Positions 60,652 to 64,000 of a stretch of 64,000 nucleotides of DNA are shown one piece after another (the stretch's first letter is position 1; each line of letters begins with the position of its first letter). The notes beneath the pieces are model-generated. The model did no database searches, was not told the DNA's origin, and saw only the letters and a program-made list of their open reading frames with translations. Made by a program: the position numbers and the translations under genes. The stretch lies in contig JAHHHR010000001.1 in the NCBI GenBank assembly GCA_019359245.1, positions 248,001 through 312,000 of the forward strand, given 5' to 3'. The DNA is from Nostoc desertorum CM1-VF14. GTDB taxonomy: Bacteria; Cyanobacteriota; Cyanobacteriia; Cyanobacteriales; Nostocaceae.

Positions 60652-61663
60652 TTTTTGCCCAACCAAATAGAGTCAGCGCGAAGCCCCTTGCGCTAGAGCT
60701 AGCTTAGTGCATCTGATGTCAAGTTGGCAACTGATGGAAGATGCAGGTTAGTGAAAAGACAGCTGATTGCTGAACTAATTACTTTAGTTTATTCCACCAT
60801 CAACACAAGAGCGATCGCTTAACTTAGTAGATTGTGGTTATATAGTAAGATACTTAACATTCTCAAGTTTTTCTGATCTTATTTATCTAACTTTATTAAA
60901 AGACACAAAAAACACAATATTTCTACTTTTTATAAAATTATAATTTGCAAATATTTACATCAGTCTACTTGCAATAGTATCAATCTACTACTAAATATCA
61001 AATCCGTGTTATCAGCAATCTGTAGTTTTTTACTGAGGCTACATTCAAAAAGAGTCTGCACAGTTAGCGTAGAGACAATGCAGATTATTTGTGATATCCA
61101 GGTTGCTCAGAATTAAGCTTAATTTCCAGTATTTTATCTTGTTATCTTCTGAGTTTATCGCTTTCTTATTTTAAGCCCATCACCCAGGAAAGCTTTGTTT
61201 CCATAGCACTAAATTTTCAGCCTTTAGGTAGTTGTATTATGTCTGCTTGATTGCTTAACAAAGATATTAGAACAAAAATGATATTGATTAGCGATCGCTT
61301 TTCGGTCTTGTAGCAAATTGGGGTAGTGCGATCGCAAAGTGTCGTAGAGAAGCAGCTTGTTGTCAGACAGTGATTGCCACTAAACAAGCTAATGTGACTG
61401 ATGCACCTGTTAATATCCCTGATTTAAGCTTGGTATATTTTAACTAACTTAACCGCGATCGCTTGGAAAATGAACTAGATAATCCAATTTCCTCAAAGAT
61501 ACCAAGGCTATAGCTTGGTAATGCTTAAAACAACGTAATCATTGACAAGCTAAGTATATACGCAATACAATTATTGTAGTAGCACCTAACAATAGAGTAA
61601 ATCAAAATAATTTTCCCAGAGAATAATAGACGAGCAATATTAAAGATAATTTGGATAAAACAA
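60652..61663. other. Long AT-rich intergenic region
   Basis: About 1 kb without a supported gene. It contains HIP1 sites near 60811, 61292, 61328 and 61456 and otherwise AT-rich sequence. I recognise no RNA element. Confidence 0.45.
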
Positions 61664-62017
61664 ATGAACACCAAAATTATTGCTTTCTTGGGGATTATGG
61701 CAGCCTTTGCAAGCTTAGGAAGCCAGGTCTACGCACAATCACCAACATCAAGCTCAAATCCAGGACAATACAGATTAACTGGTGATTCTCTAGTTGGAAT
61801 TGATAATAGAACAGCCCAAGATGACTTTAGAAGTTTTTTTGAGCAAACTAATCCAACAAGCATCTCCAACAATAATACAAGAGATAACAAAACTCCAATT
61901 AGAGTCCAGTTTAACGAATCATTATCATTCCCAGACACTTCTGTTTTCTTAGCGCCGGCTCAGTCTGGGAGTGAGAATGACGGATTGCAACTACAGTTGG
62001 ATCTAGAGGGAGAGTAA
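61664..62017 (+). CDS. Small secreted protein of unknown function
   Basis: This 117-residue protein has a signal peptide (MNTKIIAFLGIMAAFASLGS, cleavage probably after VYA-QS). The mature 90 residues are Ser/Asn-rich, with RLTGDSLVGIDNRTAQDDFR, FFEQ and a C-terminal DGLQLQLDLEGE. I do not recognise the family. A strong terminator 60 bp downstream defines a single-gene unit. Confidence 0.75.
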   Translation: MNTKIIAFLGIMAAFASLGSQVYAQSPTSSSNPGQYRLTGDSLVGIDNRTAQDDFRSFFEQTNPTSISNNNTRDNKTPIRVQFNESLSFPDTSVFLAPAQSGSENDGLQLQLDLEGE

Positions 62018-62076
62018 TCAGCTATAAAAGTTGATGCTGTAGTTTTGAGTCTAGATCCCTTATTTATTTTTGTTTT

Positions 62077-62107
62077 AGAGCCAATACATAAAGTATTGGC
62101 TCTTTTT
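62077..62107 (+). terminator. Terminator of the secreted-protein gene
   Basis: AGAGCCAATAC (62077-62087) and GTATTGGCTCT (62093-62103) form a perfect stem with a 5-nt loop running into TTTTT. Confidence 0.92.
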
Positions 62108-62155
62108 CCCTGCCCCTTTCTTTCCTGTTTTTTGACTTGGCGGAAGACTTATCAA

Positions 62156-62692
62156 TTACAAAGTAAACCAGTCTTGAATACCGCCACGGCTAAGAATAAC
62201 TTCAGCGCGACCGATATCATCTTCTGAGCCTTCCACCATCACCAAGTAGCCACCGCGTGATAGCTGATCTTTATAAGCTTGAATTCTCTGTGCAGGAATC
62301 GCTAAACTACTCATTCCCCCAACCAAGCCACCAGCTGTTGCTCCTACAGCAGTACCGACAAGGGCTGTAGCTAAAGCGTTTGCTGCCACGCCTCCTGCTA
62401 GGATTGGCCCCAAACCAGGGATTGTAAAAGCCGTAATACCAGCTACTACGCCAACTAGACCTCCTAATGCACCTCCAGAGATTGTACCCGCTCTGGCGGC
62501 TTGATCGCCTTGATTTTCAACGTGACCTTGGTTACTGCCGACAGTCACGATCTCATCAGAGCTTGCATTCGGTCCCAGCACGGAAACTTTATCCATAGGA
62601 AAGCCTGCCGTTTTCAGTTCAATAAGTGCTTTTTGAGCATCTGAATCGTTAGGAAATACACCGATAGAGCGCTTTTGTTCAGGTAAAGTCAT
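62156..62692 (-). CDS. General-stress-like protein with glycine-zipper region
   Basis: This 178-residue protein has an N-terminal alpha/beta domain similar to general stress 17M-type proteins (SIGVFPNDSDAQKALIELKT, FPMDKVSVLGP). Glycine-rich hydrophobic segments follow (ISGGALGGLVGVVAGITAFT, GTAVGATAGGLVGGM), resembling glycine-zipper membrane segments. The C-terminal part (YKDQLSRGGYLVMVEGSEDD) repeats the first domain's pattern. The biochemical role is unknown; such genes are often salt- or osmotic-stress induced. Confidence 0.75.
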   Translation of the reverse strand: MTLPEQKRSIGVFPNDSDAQKALIELKTAGFPMDKVSVLGPNASSDEIVTVGSNQGHVENQGDQAARAGTISGGALGGLVGVVAGITAFTIPGLGPILAGGVAANALATALVGTAVGATAGGLVGGMSSLAIPAQRIQAYKDQLSRGGYLVMVEGSEDDIGRAEVILSRGGIQDWFTL

Positions 62693-62755
62693 TATTTTGT
62701 ACTGTATTGAAAGTTGAGTTGTTTTGTAACAGCAACCATTAGAAAAATTACGCCA

Positions 62756-62884
62756 TTAACCAGGGTGAAACCGATGCTCCCATCCCAGGTTAGGCAGTTG
62801 TTCAGGCATGAGTACACTACGAGCTTGTGCCTGAGTCATTGGCTCAGATTCAGGTTTATATGGAAAGTAAGTTGTTGAAAACAT
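62756..62884 (-). CDS. Small hypothetical protein (42 aa)
   Basis: The frame MFSTTYFPYKPESEPMTQAQ to GWEHRFHPG lies between two stress-type genes on the same strand. Its composition is protein-like (no low complexity), but I see no clear ribosome-binding site and do not recognise it. Confidence 0.4.
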   Translation of the reverse strand: MFSTTYFPYKPESEPMTQAQARSVLMPEQLPNLGWEHRFHPG

Positions 62885-62967
62885 AAAAATTTTTTGCAAC
62901 ATAACCTACACCACCAATGAAAATCAAAGCAATTTACAAGCTAGTATTGACTGCTAAATAAAAGCAA

Positions 62968-63441
62968 TCAAGCCCGTTCCCAAATTTGCCCAATTTCACC
63001 TGGAAGTAATCCAGCAATTTCTTGGTTTCGTTCTGGAGGTAAAATTTCTTTCGTGGCTGAAAACACTGCCTCTGCAACCTCTTCTGGAGGTACACCCTCT
63101 GGTAAGGCGCCTTCTTGTTGTAGGCGCAGCATAAAGGTTTTTGGCTTAATATGTAGGTTTTGTACAGGGCTGATTCGACTGAAGAAAGCAACCATAACAT
63201 TAGGATCTTGCCAAAGGTCTATTACTTCCCGCTCAGATTCAGGTGATCTTTCTTTGAGATCCTTTTCAATTTGATCACTTGTTTTATTTAACATCATGTC
63301 CCGCAAAATTCGGAACACTATATTTGTTGCCCGTTGAGCATCATTGATTGTTTGTAAACTACTCCGCTCTAATACTTTGTCAAGGAATGATTGCTGTTTT
63401 TGTGTTTGCCCTGTCAAAATATTTCGCTGCAATTTTAACAA
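62968..63441 (-). CDS. DUF2267 family protein
   Basis: This 157-residue helical protein has FLDKVLERSSLQTINDAQRA, TNIVFRILRDMM and LPPEVAEAVF-type repeats (PEGVPPEEVAEAVFSATKEI) typical of DUF2267. No ATG lies near the N-terminus, so a TTG at 63441 or the one at 63432 is used. The family has no known biochemical function and is often found with stress genes, as here. Confidence 0.75.
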   Translation of the reverse strand: MLKLQRNILTGQTQKQQSFLDKVLERSSLQTINDAQRATNIVFRILRDMMLNKTSDQIEKDLKERSPESEREVIDLWQDPNVMVAFFSRISPVQNLHIKPKTFMLRLQQEGALPEGVPPEEVAEAVFSATKEILPPERNQEIAGLLPGEIGQIWERA

Positions 63442-63924
63442 GAATTTAGATCAGTTCAATCTGATTTGAACTCATCTGTAAGGTTCTTAATTAAATATTA
63501 CGAACTGTAAAGAACGATCCATCAATCTTATGACAGAGTTGTTTGGGTTGATTTGCGGAGTTAACAGGTCTGCTGCAAATGTAGGTGAGCGCGATGGAGG
63601 TAGACAAATACTGAAGGCATTAAGCCAAAATGTAGATGAAAAAACTTGATTTTTCGTAGCTTATAATTCAATACAGTTCAGTTCAGCCTAAAAGTCATGT
63701 AAATTAGGTATTATCACCAAAAACTCAAATGGAATCTAGTCCATCTCAAAGAATTCTCCCTCATGTCTCCAAAAATACAGGCTAGTGGGATATTCAAGGC
63801 GATAGAGACAGCAATTCCAGCAGCGATGCAAATGCCGTCTTAGCTAAATGCGCCTTCCTTAGCCGCTAATTGTGCAATCATTTTGCAGTAGAATTAATCG
63901 TCTAGATAAGAGGAGGGCTTTTAG
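63442..63924. other. Intergenic region before the phosphatase gene
   Basis: No supported gene. A 39-codon open frame at 63530-63649 lacks a ribosome-binding site and any recognisable motif. The promoter of the next gene cannot be defined. Confidence 0.4.
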
Positions 63925-64000
63925 ATGACTAAGGTCATCATTGTGCGCCACGGTCAAAGCGCTTATAACACCGAGCGGCGTATTCAGGGACGCACTGATG
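63925..64000 (+). CDS. Histidine phosphatase (phosphoglycerate-mutase superfamily), N-terminus only
   Basis: The gene starts at 63925 with AGGAGGG eight bases upstream and runs off the window. The 25 visible residues, MTKVIIVRHGQSAYNTERRI followed by QGRTD, contain the RHG catalytic motif of the superfamily. Substrate and length cannot be told. Confidence 0.85.
   Translation, partial: MTKVIIVRHGQSAYNTERRIQGRTD

Noticed and set aside
63530..63649. 39-codon open frame
   Set aside because: No ribosome-binding site, no recognisable motif and no supporting terminator.

Overview
The window looks like a chromosome segment of a filamentous, probably heterocyst-forming cyanobacterium of the Nostoc/Anabaena type. 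The signs are abundant HIP1 octamers (GCGATCGC), heptameric tandem repeats and small dispersed repeats of the Nostoc kind, a Ftn2/ZipN (ARC6-type) division protein, a GuaB3-type protein, a class II aldolase, and a small protein resembling PatD, the heterocyst-frequency protein. This is inference from gene content and repeats; no rRNA or other species marker is present.

Layout. (1) 1-2770 is a scrap yard: the end of an unknown coding region carrying a perfect 18-bp hairpin, then remnants of an IS4-type transposase, an IS5-family element with both ends, a second truncated IS5-family copy and an IS200-type TnpA fragment. (2) 3470-21209 is an extracellular contractile injection system (eCIS, phage-tail-like) operon, all on the + strand: two sheaths, two tubes, a tail-assembly protein with a downstream open frame that has no start codon (likely -1 frameshift product), a disordered protein, a LysM protein, hub and spike proteins, gp25, two baseplate-J-like proteins, a tail-protein-I-like protein, a periphery protein, a tail fibre with an S74 chaperone end, an AAA+ ATPase and the DUF4255 cap protein. 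A broken carboxypeptidase-regulatory-like gene follows. Next come a 1923-residue DUF4157 protein with a nuclease-like C-terminus (probable cargo toxin) and a 369-residue partner candidate (chaperone or immunity). (3) 29108-32877 is a second mobile-element zone: a GH13 amylase-family pseudogene split by an IS1-family element with a clean 8-bp target duplication, an intact IS4-family (IS50-like) transposase and another transposase remnant. At 33147-33191 lies the 3' half of a tRNA-Cys gene, the type of scar left by tRNA-targeted integration, which raises the possibility that the DNA to its left, including the eCIS, arrived on an integrative element.

(4) 33550 to the right edge is mostly ordinary cyanobacterial chromosome: a single-domain globin, DhaK-DhaL, a tandem duplicate pair of unknown genes (the second frameshifted), Ftn2, PDH E1 alpha, a mutarotase-like protein, tRNA-Lys, a Uma2 protein, class II aldolase, a nitrilase-family hydrolase, MarC, thioredoxin, GuaB3, a YdcF-like protein, an SbcD-like nuclease, CysH, a 34-residue membrane peptide, a MFS/TetR gene fossil, a PatD-like protein, RSH (p)ppGpp synthetase/hydrolase, a duplicated SIMPL protein, a histidine kinase, a small secreted protein, a glycine-zipper protein, a DUF2267 protein and the start of a histidine phosphatase.

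In the eCIS locus, the sheath contracts around the tube, which is built on a gp25/J-type baseplate with hub, spike and LysM proteins. The ATPase and cap protein serve assembly, the fibre gives target binding, and the DUF4157 protein is the best cargo candidate.
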